Source: Gemmatimonadota bacterium
GTDB taxonomy: Bacteria; Gemmatimonadota; Gemmatimonadetes; Palauibacterales; Palauibacteraceae
Reading direction: 5' to 3'
Length of the DNA stretch: 28,312 bases
NCBI GenBank assembly: GCA_023554435.1
Contig: JAMJQV010000364.1
Location: 1 to 28,312 of the forward strand
Shown here piece by piece: positions 21,331 to 28,312 of this stretch. The translations under genes were made by a program, and so were the position numbers. The number at the start of each line of letters is the position of its first letter. Within the stretch, counting starts at the first letter, position 1. The notes beneath the pieces were generated by a model. The model saw only the letters and a program-made list of their open reading frames with translations, ran no database searches and had not been told where the DNA came from.

Positions 21331-23474
21331 CCCGGCCACACCCGCATGGCGTTGGCCACGACGAAGGTGACCACGAAGGCGATCCCGAGCGGCATCAAGG
21401 CGCCCAGGGTGGTCCACTTCCGGCTGCGGGTCTCCTTCCACATCGTGACGATCGTGGTGGCACACGGGTTGTGGAGGAGAGAGAACAGCATCAGGCACAC
21501 TGCCGTCACCATGGTCCAGCCGTGCTCGTCGACCAGCAATGTCCTGAGCGCGTCGTAGGACGTCGGTTCCGTCATCATCCCCAGACCCGCGTACACCATG
21601 AGCATGGTGGGCACCACGATCTCGTTCGCCGGAATCGCGATTACGTAGGCCAGCAGGATCACGCCGTCGAGGCCGATCGCCTGGCCCAGCGGATCCAGCC
21701 AGTCAGCCGTGATCTGGGCCAGGTTCGAATCCCCGGCGCTGACGTTGCCCATGATCCAGATCACGGCGCCGGCCGGTGCGGCCACCACGATCGCTCGCCA
21801 CAGGACGAACGCCGTGCGGTCGATCAGCGACGTGTACAGGACGCGCAGCACGCCTGGCCTCCGATAAGGCGGAAGCTCGAGCGTGAACGCCGTAGGCGTA
21901 CCCTTGAGCACCGTCCTGGACAGGACCCACGACACGACCAGGGTGAAGAACACCCCGATCAGCACCACGCCCACCACCGTGCCGGCCGCCGCGAACGATG
22001 CCACCGCGGGCGGGACGGAGGCCGCCACGAACACCGTGGCCAGCATGATAAGCGTGGGAAATCGGCCGTTGCACGGGACGAAGTTGTTCGTCAGGATCGC
22101 GATCAGTCTCTCGCGTGGAGAGTCGATGATACGCGTCGAGATGATCCCGGCCGCGTTGCAGCCGAAGCCCATGGCCATGGAGAGGGACTGCTTTCCGTGC
22201 GCTCCCGCCCGCCGGAACATCCAGTCGAGGTTGAACGCCACCCTGGGGAGATAGCCCAGGTCCTCGAGAAGCGTGAACATGGGGAAGAAGATCGCCATGG
22301 GCGGCAACATGACGCTCACCACCCAGGCCAGTCCCCTGAACACCCCGTGCCACAGGAATCCGGTCAGCCAATCCGGTGAGCCCAGGCTCGTGAATACGCC
22401 CGCCGCCCAGGTCTCGAAGCCGAACAACACGCTGGCCAGCATCTGGGACGGCACGTTCGCGCCGACGACCGTGATCCAGAACACCAGGGCCAGCAGCCCC
22501 AGCATGATGGGAAGACCGAACACCGGCGATGTAACGACGCGGTCGATGCGTCGGTCCAGGTCCCGGAGTCGGCTGGAGCCGCTCTCCCGTACGGCCCGGG
22601 CCGCCGCGCTCTCGGCCCTGGAGTAGAGGGCCTCGACCGTCGCGTCGCGGAAGTCCTGACCGAGGCCGGGCCTCAGCTCGTCGGCCCGCGCGACCAATTT
22701 CTGCGCCTCGATCTCGCGGCCGTCCTCTTCGCTCACCGCGAGCTCTCCCACGGCCAGGGCCTGCCGAACCCGGTGATCTCCATCCAGGAGACGGTAGGCG
22801 ATCCACCTCGGGTTCTCGGCGTCCGGGGCAGCCAGCTCCGCCAGGGGAGCCAGCTCGGCCAGGGCGCCGGCGACCTGCGCAGGGGGGTCGGCAAGGCGCG
22901 GGCTCGTGGTTCGTGTACCCTCCGCGACTTCGTACACGGTCTCGACGAGCTCCCGGACGCCGCGGCCTGACCGGGCCGACGTGAGCACCACGGGGACTCC
23001 CAGTTCGGCCGATAGCTCCTCGGCATCGACCCGGATTCCCTTGCGCTCGGCCTCATCGATCAGGTTGACGCACACGACGACCCGGCTCGTCACCTCCATC
23101 ACCTGGAGCACCATGTTGAGGTTCCGCTCCAGGGCCGTCGCGTCCGTGACCACCACCGTGCAGTCGGGCCTGGCGAACAACAGGAAGTCCCGGGCGACCT
23201 CTTCGTCCTGCGATGCGGCCATCAGGGAATACGTTCCGGGAAGGTCGACCAGCTTGAAGCTCACGTCCCTGAACTCGAAACCGCCTTCGGCGCGCGTTAC
23301 GGTCTTTCCCGGCCAGTTCCCGGTGTGCTGACGCAGGCCGGTGAGCGAGTTGAACAGGGTCGATTTCCCCGTGTTCGGATTGCCGGCCAGCGCCACTACC
23401 CGGTCGTACCTCCCCATGGAGATGCCCATGCGGGTCAGCTGTTCATAGGCCGGGCAATGCTCGCAGCCGGTCAC
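21327..23474 (-). CDS. feoB: Ferrous iron transporter FeoB
   Basis: The product is 715 aa, typical of FeoB, the GTPase-coupled inner-membrane Fe(II) importer. The GTPase domain has G1 GNPNTGKST (31-39), switch region GNWPGKTV, G3 DLPGTYSL (77-84) and G4 VNLID. The membrane part includes the gate motifs GFGCNAAGI and NNFVPCNGRFP, then LHNPCATTIVTMWKE near the C-terminus. An N-terminal CEHC (C4, C7) precedes the GTPase domain and may bind metal. The GTG start overlaps the regulator's stop (GTGA), with GAGAGG upstream. It is expressed with the DtxR-FeoA gene from an iron-box promoter. No FeoC was seen; FeoA is part of the regulator fusion. Confidence 0.96.
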   Translation of the reverse strand: MTGCEHCPAYEQLTRMGISMGRYDRVVALAGNPNTGKSTLFNSLTGLRQHTGNWPGKTVTRAEGGFEFRDVSFKLVDLPGTYSLMAASQDEEVARDFLLFARPDCTVVVTDATALERNLNMVLQVMEVTSRVVVCVNLIDEAERKGIRVDAEELSAELGVPVVLTSARSGRGVRELVETVYEVAEGTRTTSPRLADPPAQVAGALAELAPLAELAAPDAENPRWIAYRLLDGDHRVRQALAVGELAVSEEDGREIEAQKLVARADELRPGLGQDFRDATVEALYSRAESAAARAVRESGSSRLRDLDRRIDRVVTSPVFGLPIMLGLLALVFWITVVGANVPSQMLASVLFGFETWAAGVFTSLGSPDWLTGFLWHGVFRGLAWVVSVMLPPMAIFFPMFTLLEDLGYLPRVAFNLDWMFRRAGAHGKQSLSMAMGFGCNAAGIISTRIIDSPRERLIAILTNNFVPCNGRFPTLIMLATVFVAASVPPAVASFAAAGTVVGVVLIGVFFTLVVSWVLSRTVLKGTPTAFTLELPPYRRPGVLRVLYTSLIDRTAFVLWRAIVVAAPAGAVIWIMGNVSAGDSNLAQITADWLDPLGQAIGLDGVILLAYVIAIPANEIVVPTMLMVYAGLGMMTEPTSYDALRTLLVDEHGWTMVTAVCLMLFSLLHNPCATTIVTMWKETRSRKWTTLGALMPLGIAFVVTFVVANAMRVWPG

Positions 23475-24523
23475 GAGGCCTCTCGTTCGTCATCGGTCAC
23501 CAGTCTGGGTGCATCCACCGGGAGAGGCCTGACCTGGATGCCGTCGGCCTGCTCACCTCGCAGGGCCACCAGGGTCTGACGGATACGAAACGCCCGCGGG
23601 CGTCCGAACAGGGGTTCGAGCTCCGGCTCGATCACGGTACCGGGGGTCACCCCCAGGTCGAGAAGCCGGCGGCGGGTCAACCCCCGGATGCGCTCGTCGA
23701 TTCCCACGACTTCGCCGGCCTGACCGATGGCCAGACTCGCCAGCGAGACGACCCCAGCGGCAGGCTCGGCCACCTCGCGAACGGGACCGACGTGCACGTT
23801 CGAAGCGGCCACGGAGGGCAGGGAAACGGCTCTTCCATCGATCTCGAGACGAACCAGGCCCGGCCGGCGCTCGGTAACCCGGAGGCGCGTGCCGCGCGAC
23901 AGTCCGGCCCGGACGATCGACTCGAACACCCCGGGCGGCTCGTCCTCGAGATGGGTAACCTCGGCCTCCTCACCCTTCGGATAGTCCGTAAGCGGTACTC
24001 CGGGGAACGGCGCGATCAGGCCTTCCGTCGTGGGGATCGGATCACCGTGGGGGTCGGTGGGCGGATGGCCCAACTGGGCGTCCAGGCGGTCCGTCTGGTC
24101 GACGGTCAGCCGGTGCTCGGCCCGGTCGGCGGCCAGGTGAATCTCTGTGAGGGGTATGTCGGTCTCGTCGTCGAGGAACCGCTCCCACAGCCGGTGCGCC
24201 CGCACGACCTGCAGCGCGTAGTCACGGCCGCTGGGAGTCAGGGAGAGGGCACTGGCCCGGACTTCCAGCAGGCCCTCCCGCTCCATCTCCTCGATGAGCG
24301 AAGCGGTGGTGGAGGCTCCGATTCCGACGACCCCGGCCACAGAGTCAGCGGTCGCCGCGACGTGTCGCTGCTTGGCCGCGAGCAAGTGCTTGAGCGTGTC
24401 CTCCACCCGAACGCGATGTCGCACATCCCGCCAGCGCTTCAGGCGGGCAGCTGCCCCGTGACGCGGCAGGAACCACGCTGCGACGGCCACCACCAGGAAC
24501 GAGATCCACCACAAGCCGGACAT
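23471..24523 (-). CDS. DtxR-family regulator with N-terminal membrane helix and C-terminal FeoA domain
   Basis: The product is 350 aa. Residues 2-20 (SGLWWISFLVVAVAAWFLP) form a likely transmembrane helix, followed by basic residues that would face the cytoplasm. A winged helix follows (about 35-100, with STTASLIEEMEREGLLEV). The metal/dimer domain resembles DtxR/MntR: RLWERFLDDETDIPLTEIH, AADRAEHRL, and PTDPHGDPIP, with Asp where MntR-type proteins have Cys. The last 75 residues are an SH3-like FeoA domain (GVVSLASLAIGQAGEVVGID onward). The ATG has GGAG six bases upstream. An iron-type palindrome lies 43 nt before it. It likely represses its own feo operon when iron is ample; membrane tethering is unusual for the family. 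Confidence 0.87.
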   Translation of the reverse strand: MSGLWWISFLVVAVAAWFLPRHGAAARLKRWRDVRHRVRVEDTLKHLLAAKQRHVAATADSVAGVVGIGASTTASLIEEMEREGLLEVRASALSLTPSGRDYALQVVRAHRLWERFLDDETDIPLTEIHLAADRAEHRLTVDQTDRLDAQLGHPPTDPHGDPIPTTEGLIAPFPGVPLTDYPKGEEAEVTHLEDEPPGVFESIVRAGLSRGTRLRVTERRPGLVRLEIDGRAVSLPSVAASNVHVGPVREVAEPAAGVVSLASLAIGQAGEVVGIDERIRGLTRRRLLDLGVTPGTVIEPELEPLFGRPRAFRIRQTLVALRGEQADGIQVRPLPVDAPRLVTDDEREAS

Positions 24524-24566
24524 TGTCGTCTCCGCGAAACGCCCCCGACACATCTGGGGCAAGGTA

Positions 24567-24584
24567 ATTTAGTCTACACTAAAT
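24567..24584. promoter_or_regulatory. DtxR-type iron box upstream of the feo operon
   Basis: ATTTAGT-CTAC-ACTAAAT is a perfect 7-bp inverted repeat with a 4-nt centre, of the TTTAGTC/ACTAAA type bound by DtxR/MntR-like regulators. It lies between the aroF stop and the regulator start, at the place expected for the promoter. It is AT-rich against a GC-rich background. Confidence 0.75.
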
Positions 24585-24619
24585 CTGGTGCTTTGTCCGC
24601 AGAAACGCAATACGTCGCT

Positions 24620-25648
24620 TCAGGGTTCCGCAGAATCGAGGCTCCGGCCCACCGCTGCGGCCACGGAGCCCAGGTCGCCCATGAGGTCCACGAAGGCCCC
24701 GGGCGCGAGGCTCTGTCTGCCGTCGCTGGCCGCATTGGGCGGATCGGGGTGTACTTCCACGATCAGGCCGTCCGCACCGGCTGCCACCGCCGCACGCGCC
24801 AGGGCCGGCACCCACTCGCGCCGGCCGGCGGCGTGACTCGGGTCGACGATCACCGGCAGGTGAGTGCGTTCCTTGAGGATCGGCACCGCGCACAGGTCGA
24901 GCGTGTTGCGCGATGAAGTCTCGAAGGTCCGAATGCCCCGCTCGCACAGGATCACTCTTGGATTGCCTCCGGCCACCACGTACTCGGCGGCAAGCAGCAT
25001 CTCGTCCACCGTGGACATCATTCCCCGCTTCAGGAGCACCGGTCTCGGTTGCATCCCGACCGCCGAAAGCAATCGGTAGTTGTGCATGTTCCGGGCGCCG
25101 ATCTGCAGCACGTCGGCGTACTCCGCCACCAGGTCCACGTCCTCGGGAGCCACGACTTCGGTGACCACCTTGAGTCCCGTCCTGTCCCTGGCCTCCGCCA
25201 GGAGTTCCAGGCCCTGTTTCCCGAGACCCTGGAAGCTGTATGGGGAAGAGCGCGGCTTGAAAGCGCCTCCCCGCAGAACCCGGGCCCCCGCGGCTCGTAC
25301 GGCGTCTGCCGCCGCGAGAATCTGCTCGCGGCTCTCGACGGAGCAGGGCCCCGCCATGACGACGAGCTCGCGGCCACCTATGACGACGTCCTCCACCTTG
25401 ACCCGGGTGGCGTCGGGCTTGTGTGCCCGCGAGACCAGGGGGTACGCCGGTGCGTCGGGCCTCAGTTCGGCCACGCCCCGCATGTCACGCAGGGCATCGG
25501 CTACGGTCTCCGCGCCTTCTCCCACCACGCTGACGAACGACCCTTCGGGGGTTTCGCTCACCTGGACCCGGAAGCCCGACTGCTCGAGAAACCGCACGAT
25601 GTCGGCCTTGGTCTTCAGGGACGCGCTCTTCTCCAGTACCGCGATCAC
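24620..25648 (-). CDS. aroF: 3-deoxy-7-phosphoheptulonate synthase (DAHP synthase, beta type)
   Basis: The product is 342 aa. It joins phosphoenolpyruvate and erythrose 4-phosphate, the first step of the shikimate pathway. Residues about 1-70 form a ferredoxin-like regulatory domain as in Thermotoga-type enzymes, which are inhibited by tyrosine or phenylalanine. The barrel has MAGPCSVES, GGAFKPRSSPYSFQGLG, GARNMHNYRLLSAVG, LLKRGMMST, ILCERGIRTFE and DPSHAAGRR, which supply metal and substrate ligands. The GTG start overlaps the trpA stop (GTGA), with AGGAG eight bases upstream. It is the last gene of the trp run, so supply of chorismate and its use for tryptophan are co-expressed. Confidence 0.94.
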   Translation of the reverse strand: MIAVLEKSASLKTKADIVRFLEQSGFRVQVSETPEGSFVSVVGEGAETVADALRDMRGVAELRPDAPAYPLVSRAHKPDATRVKVEDVVIGGRELVVMAGPCSVESREQILAAADAVRAAGARVLRGGAFKPRSSPYSFQGLGKQGLELLAEARDRTGLKVVTEVVAPEDVDLVAEYADVLQIGARNMHNYRLLSAVGMQPRPVLLKRGMMSTVDEMLLAAEYVVAGGNPRVILCERGIRTFETSSRNTLDLCAVPILKERTHLPVIVDPSHAAGRREWVPALARAAVAAGADGLIVEVHPDPPNAASDGRQSLAPGAFVDLMGDLGSVAAAVGRSLDSAEP

Positions 25649-26436
25649 GATGCTGTCTCCTCTCCCCGCAACCCGCGCACGAATGCGGCTGGATCCTCTC
25701 CCCGGTCGATCGCCTCCACCAGGGCGCTGCCGACGATCACCCCGTCCGCGAAGCCTCCGAGCGTCGTCACGTCCGAGGCCGATCGAACGCCGAAGCCGGC
25801 GAGTACCGGAAGGGGTGAGGCCTTCCGCACGCGTTCCAGGTAGTCCCCGACCGTGCCCGCATCGACGCTGGCGCCGGTCGTCCCCTTCATGGTCACCGCG
25901 TACACGAAGCCGCGGCTTGCCTGGCACACCCGTTCCAGGCGGTCGGGCGGAGTCGCTGGTGTGACGAGCTGGACGAGCGCGATGCCCGCGCGGTCCAGGA
26001 CGGATCGCAGCTCAACGCATTCCTCCAGCGGCAGATCGGGGACGATGAGACCGGTCACGTTGGACTGCGCCGCGTCAGCCGCGAATCGGTCGAAGCCGTG
26101 TGCCATAATCGGATTCAGGTAGCTCATCAGGAGCACCGGGGCTGCGGACTCCGCCGGGGGCAGGTCCGCCACGGTCTGCAGGATCCACGGGAGCGTGGTC
26201 CCGTCCTCGAGAGCCGTGCGGCTCGATCGCTGAATCGTCAGGCCGTCGGCCATCGGGTCACTGAACGGCACCCCGACTTCGACCAGGTCCGCTTCGCTCA
26301 CCGCCGATTCCAGGAGGTCGGCGAATCCTCCGCGGTTCGGGAAGCCTGCCGTCAGGAACGCGGCAATCGCGGGTCGTCCGGCCCGGTTCGCCCGCGCGAC
26401 GGCACTACGGATGCGCTCACCCACCTCGTTCGTCAT
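25645..26436 (-). CDS. trpA: Tryptophan synthase alpha subunit
   Basis: The product is 263 aa, standard for TrpA, which cleaves indole-3-glycerol phosphate and channels indole to TrpB. FLTAGFPNRGGF, catalytic Glu in LVEVGVPFSDP, Asp in SDPMADG, the LMSYLNPIMAHG motif, GLIVPDLPLEE and VTMKGTTGA with AGFGVRSASD are all present. The ATG shares one base with the trpB stop (TGATG), and a GTG one codon upstream is possible; GGGGGAG lies eight bases before the ATG. Its stop overlaps the aroF start. Confidence 0.97.
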   Translation of the reverse strand: MTNEVGERIRSAVARANRAGRPAIAAFLTAGFPNRGGFADLLESAVSEADLVEVGVPFSDPMADGLTIQRSSRTALEDGTTLPWILQTVADLPPAESAAPVLLMSYLNPIMAHGFDRFAADAAQSNVTGLIVPDLPLEECVELRSVLDRAGIALVQLVTPATPPDRLERVCQASRGFVYAVTMKGTTGASVDAGTVGDYLERVRKASPLPVLAGFGVRSASDVTTLGGFADGVIVGSALVEAIDRGEDPAAFVRGLRGEETAS

Positions 26437-27689
26437 CACTGGCTCTCCCCCGCGACTTCGCGCAGGCCATCGAGAATCCCCAGGTCCTTGTCTCCCCGCC
26501 CGGAAAGGCCCACCAGGAGAGTCGCTCCCGGTCGCTCGTCAGCGAGTCGTTTCGCGCCGGCCAGGGCGTGGGCCGATTCGAGGGCAGGGATGATTCCTTC
26601 GAGCGAGGCGCACTCCTCCAGTGCCGCCACCGCTTCATCGTCTCCTATGCTGCCGTAGCGAATCCGGCCGATGTCCGAGAGGAACGCATGCTCCGGGCCG
26701 ACTCCCGGGTAGTCCAGCCCGGCGGATACCGAGTGCGTGTCACGCACCTGTCCGAACTCGTCCTGGAGCAGGAGCGAGCGACTGCCGTGCAGGACGCCGG
26801 CCGTTCCGAGACTCGCGGTGGCGGCATGCTCGCCGAAACCCGTTCCCGAGCCGCCGGCCTCGATGCCGAGCAACTCTACCTCGGGGTCTCCCAGAAAGGC
26901 GTGGAAGATCCCGATCGCGTTGGAGCCCCCGCCGACGCACGCCACCACCCCGTCCGGAAGACACGCCGCCGCCTCGAGCATGCCGGCGCGCGCCTCACGG
27001 CCGATCACCGCCTGCAGTTCGCGGACGAGCCAGGGATACGGGTGTGGACCCACGGCGGATCCCAGCAGGTAGTAGGTGCCCTCTGGATCGGACACCCAGT
27101 CGCGCAGCGCCTCGTCGATCGCGGCCCGCAGAGTCCGGTCTCCGCTGGTGACCTGGACGATCTCGGCCCCGAGCAGGTTCATGCGCTGGAGATTCGGCCG
27201 CTGCCGGGCCGCGTCCACCTCGCCCATGTAGACGGTGCAGGGGATCCCCAGGCGGGCGCAGGCCGCAGCCGACGCTACTCCGTGCTGTCCGGCGCCTGTT
27301 TCAGCGATGACGCGTCGGGCTCCCATCCGACGGGCCAGAAGCGCCTGTCCAATGGCGTTGTTGATCTTGTGCGCACCGGTATGGGCCAGGTCCTCACGCT
27401 TCAGCCAGATCTCCGCGCCCCACGCTTCGCTGAGCCGGATGGCCCGGGTGAGGGGAGTCGGGCGTCCGACCCAGTCCCCGAGTTCCCCCTCGAACGCCGC
27501 CCGGAACGCCGGGTCCGCTATCGCCTCTCGCGCCCCGATCTCGAGGAGCGAGAGGGCCGGCATCAGGGTCTCCGGAACGAAGCGGCCGCCGTACTCACCG
27601 AACCGTCCCCGTTCGTCGGGAAGCCGTCCGGCCAGCAGGTCTTCCAGCGTGGCGCCATCGGGCCCGGCGCCGGTCTCGATCTCACTCAT
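26436..27689 (-). CDS. trpB: Tryptophan synthase beta subunit
   Basis: The product is 417 aa, standard for TrpB1, which joins indole and serine using pyridoxal phosphate. It starts FGEYGGRFVPETL near residue 30. The PLP lysine is K108 in HTGAHKINNA. Further motifs are ETGAGQHGVA, GSAVGPHPYP, the phosphate-binding CVGGGSNAIG, and a late LSGRGDKD. The ATG overlaps the trpF stop (ATGA). A longer in-frame reading upstream overlaps trpF and has Arg/Gly-rich shadow composition, so it was dropped. It is coupled to trpA by a one-base overlap. Confidence 0.97.
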   Translation of the reverse strand: MSEIETGAGPDGATLEDLLAGRLPDERGRFGEYGGRFVPETLMPALSLLEIGAREAIADPAFRAAFEGELGDWVGRPTPLTRAIRLSEAWGAEIWLKREDLAHTGAHKINNAIGQALLARRMGARRVIAETGAGQHGVASAAACARLGIPCTVYMGEVDAARQRPNLQRMNLLGAEIVQVTSGDRTLRAAIDEALRDWVSDPEGTYYLLGSAVGPHPYPWLVRELQAVIGREARAGMLEAAACLPDGVVACVGGGSNAIGIFHAFLGDPEVELLGIEAGGSGTGFGEHAATASLGTAGVLHGSRSLLLQDEFGQVRDTHSVSAGLDYPGVGPEHAFLSDIGRIRYGSIGDDEAVAALEECASLEGIIPALESAHALAGAKRLADERPGATLLVGLSGRGDKDLGILDGLREVAGESQ

Positions 27690-28312
27690 GCCCCGTGCAT
27701 CCCCGGTTCGGTTTCGTGGTTGGGCCTGCTCTTGCGCGTGGCCTCGGCCGCGGTCCGCGCCGCCTGCACGAACGCTGCGATGCGCACCGGATCCTTGTGA
27801 CCCCTGGTTTCCTCCACCCCGCTCGAGACGTCCACTCCGAACGGGCACACCACGTGAATCGCGTCGGCCACGTTGCCCGGTCCCAGGCCGCCCGCCAGTA
27901 CGAGCGGCAGCCTCCGGGCCAGCCGGGCCGCGCGCTCCCAGTCCGGCCGGTGTCCCCGTCCACCTTTCCCCGCGGCCTCGAGGATCGCAGCCGGACCGTC
28001 TGCCGTCTTCGGTGACTCTCCGGCCAGGGCATCCAGCTCCGGACCGTCGTGCAGAACCGGTAGGAGGCGGGCCCCGGCCGCCGCTGCGGCCCGCCTCAGT
28101 TCGTCGGTCGGCTCACACTGAACGATGTCCGCCGGGAAGGCCGACAGGACCGCGGCAACGTCGTCGGCCGAGGGGTGATGGAACACGGCGACCCTGTCCA
28201 CGTCGGGGGGGAGCAGGGCGGCGAGCTCGGTCGCCTGCTCCGGCGACACACGCCGGGGCGACTCGGCGAAGACGAATCCTGCCGCGTCGGCACCGGCCTC
28301 CCCGACCGCGAG
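27686..28312 (-). CDS. trpF: Phosphoribosylanthranilate isomerase, 5' end outside the window
   Basis: The visible 208 codons run off the right edge, so the start is missing. The enzyme converts phosphoribosylanthranilate to the ribulose form in tryptophan synthesis. Seen are AGADAAGFVFAESPRRVSPEQA, VAVFHHPSADDV, LPVLHDG, LVLAGGLGPGNV and the phosphate-binding FGVDVSSGVEE-TRGHKD. It heads the visible trpFBA-aroF run, in translational overlap with trpB. trpD and trpC could lie further upstream, outside the window. Confidence 0.94.
   Translation of the reverse strand, partial: LAVGEAGADAAGFVFAESPRRVSPEQATELAALLPPDVDRVAVFHHPSADDVAAVLSAFPADIVQCEPTDELRRAAAAAGARLLPVLHDGPELDALAGESPKTADGPAAILEAAGKGGRGHRPDWERAARLARRLPLVLAGGLGPGNVADAIHVVCPFGVDVSSGVEETRGHKDPVRIAAFVQAARTAAEATRKSRPNHETEPGMHGA

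Noticed and set aside
27690..27848. Upstream extension of trpB
   Set aside because: It overlaps trpF and has shadow composition; the ATG at 27689 overlaps the trpF stop as elsewhere in this operon.
1..28312. CRISPR arrays, insertion sequences, tRNA or rRNA genes
   Set aside because: No regularly spaced repeats, transposase-like frames, tRNA clover-leaf or rRNA segments were recognised on reading.

Overview
The window is 28.3 kb of dense, high-GC bacterial DNA. Most genes have G/C third codon positions, good GGAGG-type ribosome binding sites, and 1-4 nt start/stop overlaps. GTG and TTG starts are common. The gene types (serine hydrolase of the class C beta-lactamase fold, SagB-type nitroreductase, DUF2252 and VOC lipoproteins, a DtxR-FeoA/FeoB pair, buk linked to ior) suggest Gemmatimonadota or a related soil or marine lineage. 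That is inference from gene style; no rRNA or other taxonomic marker is present. No tRNA, rRNA, insertion sequence, integrase, phage gene or CRISPR array was seen.

Region 1 (1-10634, all minus strand) is one tightly packed nine-gene run. In transcription order it holds an HD-domain protein, an MmgE/PrpD dehydratase, a homoaconitase-like (Lys4-type) hydratase, an isocitrate-dehydrogenase-family enzyme, a CitD-CitE fusion, CitF, a GltD/NfnB-like NADPH flavoprotein, butyrate kinase, and the start of indolepyruvate:ferredoxin oxidoreductase alpha (cut by the window edge). Together these could interconvert a 2-oxoacid with a citrate-type tricarboxylate and cleave it with a citrate-lyase complex. 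The flavoprotein, ferredoxin enzyme and acyl kinase could handle electrons and acyl-phosphate. The true substrate is not settled, because the hydratase resembles homoaconitase and a substrate-binding Asn of isocitrate dehydrogenase is replaced by Ile.

Region 2 (10635-15346) holds single genes: a SagB-like nitroreductase, a secreted serine hydrolase, a small membrane protein, a DUF2461 protein, a DUF411 lipoprotein and a small CxxC protein. The DUF411 gene has an in-frame TGA exactly where the family has the first Cys of its CGCC motif. A GGU-capped hairpin lies 12 nt downstream with the geometry of a bacterial SECIS. I read it as a selenoprotein gene, and it is the best discovery candidate in the window.

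Region 3 (15410-17385, minus) holds a cis-prenyl diphosphate synthase, a winged-helix regulator and its membrane partner. A 17-bp palindrome occurs twice: once upstream of the regulator pair's promoter and once over the start codon of the prenyl synthase. This suggests a small local regulon.

Region 4 (17509-21330) has a DUF2252 lipoprotein, a CapA-like phosphatase on the opposite strand, a two-domain VOC lipoprotein, and a small Gly/Tyr-rich lipoprotein. Region 5 (21327-24584, minus) is an iron operon: a DtxR regulator with an N-terminal membrane helix and a C-terminal FeoA domain, then FeoB, preceded by a DtxR-type palindrome. Region 6 (24620-28312, minus) is trpF(partial)-trpB-trpA-aroF, with start/stop overlaps throughout: tryptophan synthesis plus the first shikimate enzyme.
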